Counted from the stretch's first letter, positions 25,592-33,872 are shown. The stretch is DNA of 49,519 bases from Polynucleobacter sp. (GCA_030696845.1 JAUYRJ010000005.1:1-49519); one strand, 5' to 3'. Numbers and translations are program-made. The notes: generated from the letters alone by a model not told the origin.

Positions 25592-26602
25592 CTACTTCGC
25601 CCAATTCTGGCTAATGCCAGATTGAATTTCTGCTAGTACTGCATCACCAACATCAATACCTTGTGCCAGCGCGGTTGCGCGCTGTTTAAACCGGCGCTGT
25701 CCTGGCAAACGAACACCTGCGTCGCTTGCTAAGGTCTTTAAAAAGTCGCGCATGCGATTCGCAAATACCTGACCACCCGCAACACCTGGATCTATCGTTA
25801 ACAACAATTGACCGATGCGGGGACGGTTGCCCTTCGCATCAAAAAAGGAATCCGCCTCATACGAAAAGCGGCTGCCAGATAAGCCCACAACCAGCAATTC
25901 AACGATAAGCGCCAGTAGCGCGCCTTTATCCCCGCCCATCGGCACCATTAGGCCTTTTAAACCCTCTTCAGGATTGGTCGTTGGTTTGCCATCGATGGTT
26001 AAAGCCCAGCCCTCCGGAATGGATTCGCCTTTTTTAGCGGCCACCAGCAACTTACCGCGTGCTACGGCAGACAAAGACATATCAATCACCAGCGGATTTG
26101 CTTTTGCCACAGGGAATGCCGCCGCCAATGGATTGGTACCAAAGATGGCCTTACTACCACCAGCCATTGGCATGGCAGCGGGGGTATTACCAAAAAGCAA
26201 TGAAATGTAACCAGCACGTGCAGCTGCTTCGGTGTAATGGCCCGCGACACCAAAATGGTGGCTATTCGTAACGGCGACTAGTCCAACTCCGTTTTTAGAA
26301 GCTAAATTAACCGATAGATCCGTCGCAAGCTTGAGCGCAGGAAAGGCGAGGCCATCACATGCATCCACCAAAGCTGCCGCTGTCTTGTATTTACTGATCT
26401 TTGGCTTTGCGTTTAACTCGATCCGTCCATTTTTGGCATGTCCCGCATACTGACCCACACGGGCCAGGCCATGTGATGCAAGACCATCCGCCTCGGCTAA
26501 GGCCAGAAACTGAGCAGTTTCCATTGCTGCCTTGCGATCAATTCCGCTAGCGCGCAGTCCAGACGACGCCAGATCGACAATCTGCTCGAATGTCATCTTC
26601 AT
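25592..26602 (-). CDS. comC: (R)-sulfolactate dehydrogenase, LDH2/malate dehydrogenase family
   Basis: A 336-residue member of the LDH2/MDH2 oxidoreductase family, which has a non-Rossmann fold. Motifs include LAEADGLASHGLARVGQY (substrate Arg/His region), VAVTNSHHFGVAGHYTEAA with the catalytic His, and GTNPLAAAFPVAKANPLVID binding NAD(P). ComC reduces sulfopyruvate to (R)-sulfolactate. In Chromohalobacter the SlcC/ComC pair acts together as an apparent sulfolactate racemase feeding SuyAB. The ATG overlaps the slcC stop by 4 bp (ATGA), so the two enzymes are translationally coupled. Confidence 0.82.
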   Translation of the reverse strand: MKMTFEQIVDLASSGLRASGIDRKAAMETAQFLALAEADGLASHGLARVGQYAGHAKNGRIELNAKPKISKYKTAAALVDACDGLAFPALKLATDLSVNLASKNGVGLVAVTNSHHFGVAGHYTEAAARAGYISLLFGNTPAAMPMAGGSKAIFGTNPLAAAFPVAKANPLVIDMSLSAVARGKLLVAAKKGESIPEGWALTIDGKPTTNPEEGLKGLMVPMGGDKGALLALIVELLVVGLSGSRFSYEADSFFDAKGNRPRIGQLLLTIDPGVAGGQVFANRMRDFLKTLASDAGVRLPGQRRFKQRATALAQGIDVGDAVLAEIQSGISQNWAK

Positions 26603-27534
26603 TTACTTTCTCCCAAAAAACGAATCACTTCATCCGCAATCATCTGACTTACCCGATCGTTACTCTCGCTTGTCACGCCAGCAATATGTGGGGTGGCAAT
26701 TAAATTGGTAAGGCCTGCGAAATGGGATAGGTCGGTTGCAGGCTCTTTTTCAAAAACGTCTAAAGCTGCGCCGCCCAAACGACCGGAACGCAAGCGCTCT
26801 GCTAGTGCTTTTTCCTCAACAATCCCGCCACGGGCTGTATTGATTAAACAGGCGCCTTGCTTCATTTTGTCTAAGGTAGTTGCGGAAAATAAACCGCGGG
26901 TTTCGGGCAAGAGCGGAAGATGCAATGTAACTGCATCACTGCATGCCAATAATTCATCCAGTGGCACTAGTGGAATAGCAGCGCCACCGACGTCAATCGA
27001 CTTAGCAGAAATCATCGGATCGTAGGCAACGCATTTCAAACCAAATGCCAGAGCCTTTTGCGCGGTCACGCGGCCAATGCTGCCAAAACCCACGATACCC
27101 AGCGTCATACCAGTGAATTCATGGTACCCGGAGAAATGCGCCCGCGGCCAAGCACCACCTAAGGTTTGTGATGTGGCAGGTAAAAAACCACGGGTAAGGG
27201 CAAGCGCCGTGCCAATCACGTATTCCGCAACCGACTCCGCATTAGCCCCGGTTGCCGGAATGACTTTGATGTTGCGCTGCGCACATGCGGGCAATTCAAT
27301 ATTTTCTAGTCCTACTCCTAGGCGGCCAACCACTTTTAAATTGGGGGCACCATTCAGCAGTTCTTGATTGACCTGTGTCAAGTTACGCACAATCAAAGCG
27401 TCACTATTGTGCAGTGCGGAAATTAATTCTGCCCGCTGCTTATAGCTTTCAGGTTCGTAGGTGACGTCATGCTTAGAACGCAGGGTTTCTAGGGCTTGAC
27501 TTGTAATGAATTCAGAGATGAAAATAGATGACAT
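26599..27534 (-). CDS. slcC: (S)-sulfolactate dehydrogenase, D-2-hydroxyacid dehydrogenase family
   Basis: A 311-residue D-isomer-specific 2-hydroxyacid dehydrogenase fold. Visible are GRLGVGLENIELPACAQRNI, the Rossmann motif LGIVGFGSIGRVTAQKAL, HLPLLPETRGLFSATTLDKM, INTARGGIVEEKALAERLRS with the catalytic Arg, and ATPHIAGVTSESNDR with the catalytic His. In sulfolactate clusters this family supplies SlcC, which oxidises (S)-sulfolactate to sulfopyruvate with NAD+. It is first in a leftward operon with comC, suyAB and gntR, and divergent from a Bug receptor. Phosphoglycerate or glyoxylate dehydrogenases look similar; context decides. Confidence 0.82.
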   Translation of the reverse strand: MSSIFISEFITSQALETLRSKHDVTYEPESYKQRAELISALHNSDALIVRNLTQVNQELLNGAPNLKVVGRLGVGLENIELPACAQRNIKVIPATGANAESVAEYVIGTALALTRGFLPATSQTLGGAWPRAHFSGYHEFTGMTLGIVGFGSIGRVTAQKALAFGLKCVAYDPMISAKSIDVGGAAIPLVPLDELLACSDAVTLHLPLLPETRGLFSATTLDKMKQGACLINTARGGIVEEKALAERLRSGRLGGAALDVFEKEPATDLSHFAGLTNLIATPHIAGVTSESNDRVSQMIADEVIRFLGESK

Positions 27535-27562
27535 ATCTACATCATATAGATGATTTAGATGT
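27525..27562. promoter_or_regulatory. Cluster of TAGATG/CATCTA elements, candidate GntR operators
   Basis: A palindrome TAGAT-GACAT-ATCTA (27525-27539) spans the slcC start codon. ATC-ATATA-GAT follows, then direct copies TAGATGA (27547) and TAGATGT (27556). A further TAGATGT lies at about 27656, closer to the divergent Bug gene. The assignment to the GntR protein of this operon is inference. Confidence 0.4.
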
Positions 27563-27691
27563 CTTGCAATACCCTAGTATATTTTTTGTTTTACTTGTAT
27601 TGTCTAGAAGTTGAGTAGAAAAAGAATTCAAAACGCAATGCCCTTTAAAAACACGTAGATGTTTAAAGATATTTAACAATAGGAGAGTTTC

Positions 27692-28681
27692 ATGTTTATC
27701 AAAAAAATGAGTTCCATCAGAAGAAAAGCGATCAAGCTATTTGGTTTAATGCTTATCGTTGGTGTTGGTTCAGTTGCGCAAGCGCAGAGCTGGCCCACTA
27801 AACCCATTAAGCTAATCATTCCATTCGCTGCTGGTGGCACAACCGACATTCTGGGTCGATTGCTCGCACAGCAATTAACTAAAGATCTTGGTCAAAATGT
27901 AATAGTTGAGAACAAGGGTGGCGCAGGCGGCAACATCGCAGCTGAATTCGTTGCGCTAGCCCCTGCTGATGGCTACACCATCATGCTCGCATCGGGCAGC
28001 ATGTTGACGGTAAATCCTTTTTTATATAAGCGCCTGCCTTTTAGCTACGCCACGGACTTCAACTTCATCACCAACGTTGCTAGTGGACCAATGCTCCTCT
28101 CCGTAAGCAAAAAAGTTCCGGCAAATAACCTTGCTGAATTTATTGCATATGCAAAGACTAAAGATCTAAACTTTGGTTCCGCAGGTATTGGTAGCCAAGT
28201 GCATATGGCTGGAGAGAACTTAACTTATGCTGCCGGCATCCCAGCAACACACGTCCCTTACAAAGGTGAGTCTGCCGCCATCAATGATTTAGTTGCAGGT
28301 CAAATTGACTTCATGGTGGGTAACTTAACTGCGGCTACTGGCTTTGCTAAAGCCGGTCAAATTAAGCCAATTGGCGTTACCAGCGCCAAGCGGGTTCCAC
28401 AGTTACCAAATGTACCTACGATTGCAGAAGGTGGTATTGCTGGGTTTGAGAGCACCGGCTGGTTTGGATTGGTTGCCCCTGCCAAAACGCCGCAAGTGAT
28501 CTTGAATAAGATTTACGAAGCTACCGTTAAGGCGGTGAAGTCAGAAGCAATGCAAAAAAGCCTAGAACTGAATGGCTTAACGGCAGTGGTAAACACGCCA
28601 AAGCAATTTGCTGAACAAATTCAGGCTGAGTCTGTTAACTGGGAAAAAGTGATCAAGGGTCGTAACATTCAGGCTCGATAA
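27692..28681 (+). CDS. Bug/TctC-family solute receptor (candidate sulfolactate receptor)
   Basis: A 329-residue Bug-family periplasmic receptor with signal peptide (LFGLMLIVGVGSVAQAQ), then WPTKPIKLIIPFAAGGTTDI, NKGGAGGNIAAEFVALAPAD, VPYKGESAAINDLVAGQIDF and VPTIAEGGIAGFESTGWFGL. The ribosome-binding site is AGGAGAG. It is divergent from slcC and ends at a strong terminator, so it is monocistronic. Sulfolactate uptake by a tripartite tricarboxylate transporter (SlcHFG) is known in Chromohalobacter. Here only the receptor is present; TctA and TctB must be encoded elsewhere. Confidence 0.85.
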   Translation: MFIKKMSSIRRKAIKLFGLMLIVGVGSVAQAQSWPTKPIKLIIPFAAGGTTDILGRLLAQQLTKDLGQNVIVENKGGAGGNIAAEFVALAPADGYTIMLASGSMLTVNPFLYKRLPFSYATDFNFITNVASGPMLLSVSKKVPANNLAEFIAYAKTKDLNFGSAGIGSQVHMAGENLTYAAGIPATHVPYKGESAAINDLVAGQIDFMVGNLTAATGFAKAGQIKPIGVTSAKRVPQLPNVPTIAEGGIAGFESTGWFGLVAPAKTPQVILNKIYEATVKAVKSEAMQKSLELNGLTAVVNTPKQFAEQIQAESVNWEKVIKGRNIQAR

Positions 28682-28697
28682 AACACCTTGACTTAAT

Positions 28698-28731
28698 AAA
28701 AAAAATCCACGAACTCTCGTGGATTTTTTTT
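28698..28731. terminator. Bidirectional intrinsic terminator after the Bug receptor
   Basis: Eight A, TCCACGA, loop ACTC, TCGTGGA, eight T. The stem is perfect and T-runs exist on both strands. It marks the right end of the sulfonate island. Confidence 0.9.
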
Positions 28732-28853
28732 CTCTATTAAAAATAAACGCCTGCTCACTCAATAAAGAAAAACTTTATTTGAAGTAATTTTTATTTCGCT
28801 TTTTGTTTAAGTCATTATGAGCTAAATTTTGAGTTGATCTATTAAAGGCAACC

Positions 28854-30326
28854 ATGCCCACCTCCTCTCCCTTTAGTGCCCTGCATTCCCCCACCCTCTT
28901 GCAATGCGATGCCTGGATTGATGGGCAGTGGCTTAGTAGTTCCAATCGCTTTGCCGTCACCAATCCCGCTACCGGAGAAGAACTGGCTCAGGTCGCTAAT
29001 CTGGGTGAGGGCGATGCGCAGGCGGCGATTGCCGCGGCCGAGCAGGCCTTGCCGGCGTGGCGGGCTTTGACCGCTAAAGAGCGCTCGGTGTGCTTGCGCC
29101 GCTGGTTTGAGCTGATTGTGGCGGCCACCGATGATTTAGCCCTCATCATGACGCTGGAGCAAGGCAAGCCCTTGGCTGAAGCCAAAGGGGAAGTGGCCTA
29201 TGGGGCTTCCTTTTTGGAGTGGTTTGCCGAAGAAGCCAAACGGGTCGCAGGCAGTATTTTGAGCAGCACCTGGGGCGATAAGCGCATGCTGGTCCTCAAA
29301 CAGCCGATTGGCGTGTGCGCCGCCATTACCCCATGGAACTTTCCGATTGCGATGATTACCCGTAAGATCGCCCCGGCCTTAGCGGCGGGCTGCACGATCG
29401 TGATTAAGCCCGCCGAGCAAACCCCCTTATCGGCTTTGGCTCTAGCGGAGCTCAGCCGTCAGGCGGGTATTCCGGCGGGGGTGATTAATGTGGTGACGGG
29501 CGATGCCAGTCAGTCAGTCGCCATTGGCAAGGCCTTATGCGCCTCCCCTACCGTGCGCCACCTCTCCTTTACCGGCTCCACGGAAGTGGGGCGCCTGCTC
29601 ATGGCGCAGTGCGCCCCCACCGTCAAAAAGCTCGGTTTGGAGCTGGGCGGTCATGCTCCTTTTATCGTGTTTGAGGATGCCGACATCGATGCGGCGGTGG
29701 CCGGCGCCATGGCCTCCAAATACCGCAATGCCGGTCAGACCTGCGTCTGCGCTAACCGCTTTTACGTGCACCGCAAAGTCATTGACGCCTTTACCGAGCG
29801 CCTGGCCAAAGCCGTGCAGACCCTCACCGTGGGCAATGGCCTTGCGCCCGGCGTGCAGCAAGGACCCTTAATCGACGCGGCGGCCCTAGCGAAGGTAGAG
29901 GCCCATGTGGCCGACGCCCTGGCTAAAGGGGCTACCTTAGTCACTGGCGGTAAGGTGGCCGCAATGGGTGGGCACTTTTACGAGCCGACCGTCCTCTCGC
30001 ACGTCACGCCCGCGATGCGCATCAGTACGGAAGAGACCTTTGGGCCGGTAGCCCCCATCATGGCCTTTGATGACGATAGCGAGGTGGTGCGCCTAGCCAA
30101 CCACTCCCCCTTTGGGCTGGCGTCTTACTTTTACAGCCGGGACATTGGGCGCATATGGCGGGTAGCCGAAGCGCTCGAGTACGGCATTGTGGGCGTCAAT
30201 ACGGGCGCCGTCTCCAATGAAGTGGGTCCCTTTGGAGGCGTCAAGCAATCGGGCCTCGGACGCGAAGGCAGTGTCTGGGGAATGGATGAGTACTTGGAGA
30301 TGAAGTACGTGTGTGTGGGGTTGTAG
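28854..30326 (+). CDS. gabD: NAD(P)-dependent succinate-semialdehyde dehydrogenase-type aldehyde dehydrogenase
   Basis: A 490-residue aldehyde dehydrogenase of the GabD group. Motifs: PWNFPIAMITRKIAPALAAG, SFTGSTEVGRLLMAQCAP, the general-base Glu in LELGGHAPFIVFEDAD, catalytic Cys in NAGQTCVCANRFYVHR, and EETFGPVAPIMAFDDDSEVV. It would oxidise succinate semialdehyde or a related aldehyde to the acid. The gene is conspicuously GC-rich (a sampled 60-base stretch is about 58% GC, with many GCG/GGC codons) compared with its surroundings, suggesting different ancestry or strong codon selection. No sulfonate link is evident: it lies beyond the terminator that closes the island. Confidence 0.82.
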   Translation: MPTSSPFSALHSPTLLQCDAWIDGQWLSSSNRFAVTNPATGEELAQVANLGEGDAQAAIAAAEQALPAWRALTAKERSVCLRRWFELIVAATDDLALIMTLEQGKPLAEAKGEVAYGASFLEWFAEEAKRVAGSILSSTWGDKRMLVLKQPIGVCAAITPWNFPIAMITRKIAPALAAGCTIVIKPAEQTPLSALALAELSRQAGIPAGVINVVTGDASQSVAIGKALCASPTVRHLSFTGSTEVGRLLMAQCAPTVKKLGLELGGHAPFIVFEDADIDAAVAGAMASKYRNAGQTCVCANRFYVHRKVIDAFTERLAKAVQTLTVGNGLAPGVQQGPLIDAAALAKVEAHVADALAKGATLVTGGKVAAMGGHFYEPTVLSHVTPAMRISTEETFGPVAPIMAFDDDSEVVRLANHSPFGLASYFYSRDIGRIWRVAEALEYGIVGVNTGAVSNEVGPFGGVKQSGLGREGSVWGMDEYLEMKYVCVGL

Positions 30327-30415
30327 GGAGAAAGCAAAACCAACACATAGCCGACCCCTTGATGAATTGAAGGGAAATGAAGCACGCCACAACATCCTAT
30401 GACACTGTTTAAATA

Positions 30416-30479
30416 TTACCGAACGGTACTTTTTATGCGTTTTTATAATGCAGTCTGCTACTATATTACCTATCGGTAA
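30416..30479. promoter_or_regulatory. Two HipB-type operators 50 bp apart with TATAAT between
   Basis: TTACC-GAAC-GGTA (30416-30428) and TTACC-TATC-GGTAA (30466-30479) are palindromes whose centres are exactly 50 bp apart. A -10-like TATAAT lies between them at 30444-30449. They precede the HTH antitoxin start at 30495. Confidence 0.6.
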
Positions 30480-30494
30480 CTTTTAGGAAGCAAT

Positions 30495-30743
30495 ATGGGC
30501 GGCCATCCACTCAGCACCCCCTCGACCCCTGTGCATAGCCCCCTTGATTTGGGCTTACTCTTGAAGCACTTCAGGGGCAGTCTGAATTTAACTCAAGCAG
30601 ATATTTCTGGCCTAGCGAATACGGGCAATCGTTTTGTCGTTGAGCTGGAAAGGGGCAAGGAAACCGTCCAACTCAATAAGGTATTTGATGTGCTTGAGGT
30701 CTTGGGACTCGAAATGGTGATTCAACCCAAGCGCAGTTTCTGA
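30495..30743 (+). CDS. HipB-like HTH antitoxin (module 1)
   Basis: An 82-residue XRE-type helix-turn-helix protein with DLGLLLKHFRGSLNLTQADI, NRFVVELERGKETVQLNKVF and VLEVLGLEMVIQPKRSF, typical of short HipB-like antitoxins. It would bind the two palindromes upstream and neutralise the HipA kinase encoded next. Its stop overlaps the HipA start by one base. It resembles the third module's antitoxin in the ERGKETVQ segment. Confidence 0.82.
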   Translation: MGGHPLSTPSTPVHSPLDLGLLLKHFRGSLNLTQADISGLANTGNRFVVELERGKETVQLNKVFDVLEVLGLEMVIQPKRSF

Positions 30744-31999
30744 TGCCGGTTAATAAAAGGCTGCTGGTCTTTCGAGGAAAGTCGCTGGTTGGTTATCTTG
30801 CGAACGACGATCCCTTGTCATTTACCTATGCAGATACGTGGCTACACATTCATGGCAGATCCATCACGCCAACACTCGATGCATCACAACAGACGCACAG
30901 CGGGGAGTCGGTTGAATCTTATTTTGAAAACCTACTACCGGAAGCGGGCATTCGGGAGCTGCTTAAACTCAAACATCAATGCACCAGCACCTTCGGGCTA
31001 TTAAATGCGATTGGTGGGGATAGCGCCAGTGACCTGAGTATTGTGCCAGAGGGGTCGGAGCCTACGCGCGATGAATATCTCCTGATTGACTGGAAGGACG
31101 TGGCGAATTACGTCTACCAGGGTCAGGGCCCAATGCATGAAGCGTATCAAGAGCATGGCATACGCATCTCACTCGCCGGGGCCCAGAAGAAAAACGGGGT
31201 GGTGATAAATCACGCAGGGATATTGCTGCTCCCACTTAAAAATACACCGTCAACTCACATTGTGAAGCCAGACATTCAAGGGATCGATGGGGTGTGGTCG
31301 TCTGCGATCAACGAGACTTTTATCATGCGCCTAGCGCAGACAATCAATCTGGGTGTTGCTTCAGCCCGCTTTGAGCCTATTGCTAAAGCATGCGTGATTG
31401 AGCGTTACGATCGATGGCTGGATGGTGACCGGCAAATTCAGAAAATCCATCAACTCGATCTCTGCCAACTGGCCGATAAGCCATCGACCATTAAGTATGA
31501 GGCGGATGGTGGGCCGAACTTAAAGCAGTGCCACCAACTCTTAAAGCAACATGGCATATCGGGCAATGACATGAAACGATTTTTGCAATGGATATTTTTT
31601 AACTTATTCGTTGGCAATAACGATAGTCATGCGAAAAACATATCGATCTACTTTCCGCCAGGTCAGCATATTTGCTTAGCGCCATTTTATGATCTACTAT
31701 GCACCGCCATTTACCCCGGTTTATCGAATCACTTTGCGTTTTCGATTGGGGGAGAATCCAGGCCATCGCATCTCAATAGAAATAATCTGACGCAAATGGC
31801 AATTGAGCTGGGTTACAAGCCAGCCTTTGTAATGCAAATAGCCAAGACCACTGCCGATGCCATCCTGAAGAATAGTAGCCTCGTTGCGAGCGAATGCCAA
31901 ACCCTTGCTTCTGTCGGCAGTGAAAAGACGATGATCGAGAGATTAGAACACTACGTTTGCAGTAATACCCAAAAACTACAAAAGCGATTATTGATCTAA
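30743..31999 (+). CDS. HipA-like serine/threonine kinase toxin (module 1)
   Basis: A 418-residue HipA-family kinase. The N-subdomain (residues about 1-95) has VESYFENLLPEAGIRELLKL, followed by the serine-rich loop region GGDSASDLSIVPEG. The nucleotide loop ISLAGAQKKNGVVI, STHIVKPDIQGIDG, CVIERYDRW, the catalytic NLFVGNNDSHAKNISIYF and LAPFYDLLCTAIYPGLS with the metal-binding Asp are intact. HipA proteins phosphorylate targets such as glutamyl-tRNA synthetase and induce dormancy. Module integrity looks complete; the target is unknown. Confidence 0.87.
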   Translation: MPVNKRLLVFRGKSLVGYLANDDPLSFTYADTWLHIHGRSITPTLDASQQTHSGESVESYFENLLPEAGIRELLKLKHQCTSTFGLLNAIGGDSASDLSIVPEGSEPTRDEYLLIDWKDVANYVYQGQGPMHEAYQEHGIRISLAGAQKKNGVVINHAGILLLPLKNTPSTHIVKPDIQGIDGVWSSAINETFIMRLAQTINLGVASARFEPIAKACVIERYDRWLDGDRQIQKIHQLDLCQLADKPSTIKYEADGGPNLKQCHQLLKQHGISGNDMKRFLQWIFFNLFVGNNDSHAKNISIYFPPGQHICLAPFYDLLCTAIYPGLSNHFAFSIGGESRPSHLNRNNLTQMAIELGYKPAFVMQIAKTTADAILKNSSLVASECQTLASVGSEKTMIERLEHYVCSNTQKLQKRLLI

Positions 32000-32047
32000 T
32001 GAGCCCTGGCTTGAGGAGTGCCCAAGCTGTATTGCAGCAGACTGATA

Positions 32048-32124
32048 AGGTGTTTTACAAGCTCGGTTCGCGATTCAGAACGAGTAGTATTTGCTCAGCA
32101 TAGTTGTGCCAATCGACTGCCTAG
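32048..32124 (-). pseudogene. Degenerate fragment of trmB
   Basis: This 77-base stretch is about 83% identical by eye (13 differences, one of them an indel) to the internal trmB segment at 33135-33210, in the same orientation. Outside the block the similarity fades. It is a remnant of a partial trmB copy on the far side of hicAB. It encodes nothing. Confidence 0.75.
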
Positions 32125-32169
32125 TTTATTAACGAGCCGCGTGGCTAAGTCTTGACTACGTATACGACC

Positions 32170-32589
32170 TTAAGCGGCAATCCGAACCTCAAGATGGCGC
32201 CCAAGCGCCAATGCCGCCGCCTCAATTTGATCGAGCTTGGATGCGTGACGCAAATCAAATAAGCGATCGACTTGCGGCATATGCCAACCCAGACGTCTGG
32301 CTAATTCCGACTTCTTAATGCCCTGCTCTGTCATTGCCTGATAAACGCCTAATTTGGCACATTCAAGAGCGGTCGGGGATACCGTTCGCTCTCCCCGCCT
32401 TACTTTGCTCGGCAATGGTAATGCCTTGCGAGACTCTACATAAAAAGATAATCCTGTTTCTAAAGCATCTACTGCATTAAGTAATGCCTCTTCTTTATCA
32501 GCGCCAAACGTAATTGCTTCTGGTATATCCCGAAAGCGTACCAAGATAGTGTCGCCATCTTTTGTCAGTGTTACCGGATAGTTAAACAT
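32170..32589 (-). CDS. hicB: HicB-family antitoxin
   Basis: A 139-residue antitoxin. The N-terminal partly degraded RNase-H-like HicB fold is MFNYPVTLTKDGDTILVRFR and ITFGADKEEALLNAVDALET. A C-terminal DNA-binding domain has MTEQGIKKSELARRLGWHMP and QVDRLFDLRHASKLDQIEAA. It is encoded 10 bp downstream of the toxin gene. The complex would repress its own promoter upstream of hicA. Confidence 0.88.
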   Translation of the reverse strand: MFNYPVTLTKDGDTILVRFRDIPEAITFGADKEEALLNAVDALETGLSFYVESRKALPLPSKVRRGERTVSPTALECAKLGVYQAMTEQGIKKSELARRLGWHMPQVDRLFDLRHASKLDQIEAAALALGRHLEVRIAA

Positions 32590-32599
32590 GCACTTCCCC

Positions 32600-32779
32600 T
32601 TACTTCAAACCGAGTTGCCGCTTAATTGCAGCCTCTAAACCTTTACCCAATTCGCTTGTTCCATGCATCGGTAAAGTAGATTGTTTACCATTTAAAAATA
32701 CCTTCAAATGAGAACCCTTACCAGGTAAAAAAGTAGCTCCTTGTAGCTCTAGCCACTTTTTCATCTGCTTCGAATTCAT
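32600..32779 (-). CDS. hicA: HicA-family mRNA interferase toxin
   Basis: A 59-residue double-stranded-RNA-binding-fold toxin reading leftward from ATG 32779. It contains MKKWLELQGATFLPGKGSHL with the catalytic His (His24), VFLNGKQSTLPMHG, and an amphipathic C-terminal helix LGKGLEAAIKRQLG. HicA cleaves mRNA and tmRNA when free of HicB. It is the first gene of a hicAB pair. A TATACT box on the minus strand about 10 bp before the start suggests the promoter. Confidence 0.87.
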   Translation of the reverse strand: MNSKQMKKWLELQGATFLPGKGSHLKVFLNGKQSTLPMHGTSELGKGLEAAIKRQLGLK

Positions 32780-32907
32780 GAGCAGAAGTATAACACATCT
32801 GTTGTATTTTGAATCCCCCTATTTACTAGCGCTAGGCACTAAAGCAATCTAAAGTATGCAACTTACAAAGTTACAGAAGCCACTTACTTAATACTAAAAA
32901 TACTTTT

Positions 32908-33822
32908 TTAGCGCTTTCTGTAAACCAAATCCCAAACGCCGTGCCCCAGGCGTATGCCGCGGTTCTCAAATTTGGTGATGGGTCTATAGGACGGTCGCTC
33001 GGCATAGCCAGGATGGTCACCTGAAAGATCTTCTAAAGTGGGTGTAAATTCGTTTTTAGATTCACTCTTCCCATCAGCGCCAAAATCGACAACATCGGCA
33101 GCGGTAAACGTTTCAATACGAATGCATTCAGTAGAGGTGTTTTGTAAGCTCGCCTCTCGATTCAGCACGAGCAGCATTTGCTCAGCGTAGTTATGCCAAT
33201 CGGTTGCTAGATGCAAATAGCCACCCGGCTTAATACGAGACGCTAAAAGTTGTACAAACTGCTGTTGTATCAAGCGGCGCTTATGGTGGCGTTTTTTATG
33301 CCAGGGGTCGGCAAAATAAATGTGGATGCCATCTAAGGAATTGACTTCAATCATGTGCTCGAGCACTTCGACTGCGTCGTGCCGTATCAATCGTAAATTG
33401 CTAAGGCCTAATTCACCAATACGCTTGAGTAATGCCCCCACTCCCGGCAAATGCACTTCTATGGCTAAAAAATCATCTTCTGGGCGCAGCTGCGCAATGG
33501 CTGCTGTAGTCTCGCCCATGCCAAAACCAATCTCCAAAATGCGAGGGCGAGTAGCGCAAGTGACGATTGCATCTCCAGTAGCATCGCCAGTAGCGCCACC
33601 AAATGCTGCAGCCCAATCCAATGGCTGTTCCGTGAAGGGAACTAAAAACTGTGGGCCCAGCTCATCTAAGGCGCGCTGCTGCCCCGCCGTTAAGCGCCCT
33701 GCTCGCAATACAAACGATCGGATGCGATCGGTGCGATCGGCCTGGCCAACAGAGCTGTGTTTTGACTCGCCACGATCAGCGTTACTGTCGTCTTGGTGAT
33801 GGTGATTCGATTTGATATTCAA
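32908..33822 (-). CDS. trmB: tRNA (guanine-N7-)-methyltransferase
   Basis: A 304-residue SAM-dependent methyltransferase. The AdoMet motif is [20 protein letters not shown], with [39 protein letters not shown] (catalytic Asp) and [15 protein letters not shown]. It methylates G46 of tRNA. The protein is longer than the usual ~230-250 residues: a hydrophilic N-terminus of about 35 residues and an insertion near residues 240-270 account for this. A later in-frame start could shorten it. A fragment of this gene is duplicated beyond hicAB. Confidence 0.92.
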   Translation of the reverse strand: MNIKSNHHHQDDSNADRGESKHSSVGQADRTDRIRSFVLRAGRLTAGQQRALDELGPQFLVPFTEQPLDWAAAFGGATGDATGDAIVTCATRPRILEIGFGMGETTAAIAQLRPEDDFLAIEVHLPGVGALLKRIGELGLSNLRLIRHDAVEVLEHMIEVNSLDGIHIYFADPWHKKRHHKRRLIQQQFVQLLASRIKPGGYLHLATDWHNYAEQMLLVLNREASLQNTSTECIRIETFTAADVVDFGADGKSESKNEFTPTLEDLSGDHPGYAERPSYRPITKFENRGIRLGHGVWDLVYRKR

Positions 33823-33872
33823 GAATATGGTCTCTAAATGATGTGCGATTACAAGTGACGGCTGATCGCAAC

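Noticed and set aside
28732..28853. Possible attachment site at the right border of the sulfonate island
   Set aside because: No tRNA gene, integrase or matching direct repeat with the left border could be found.
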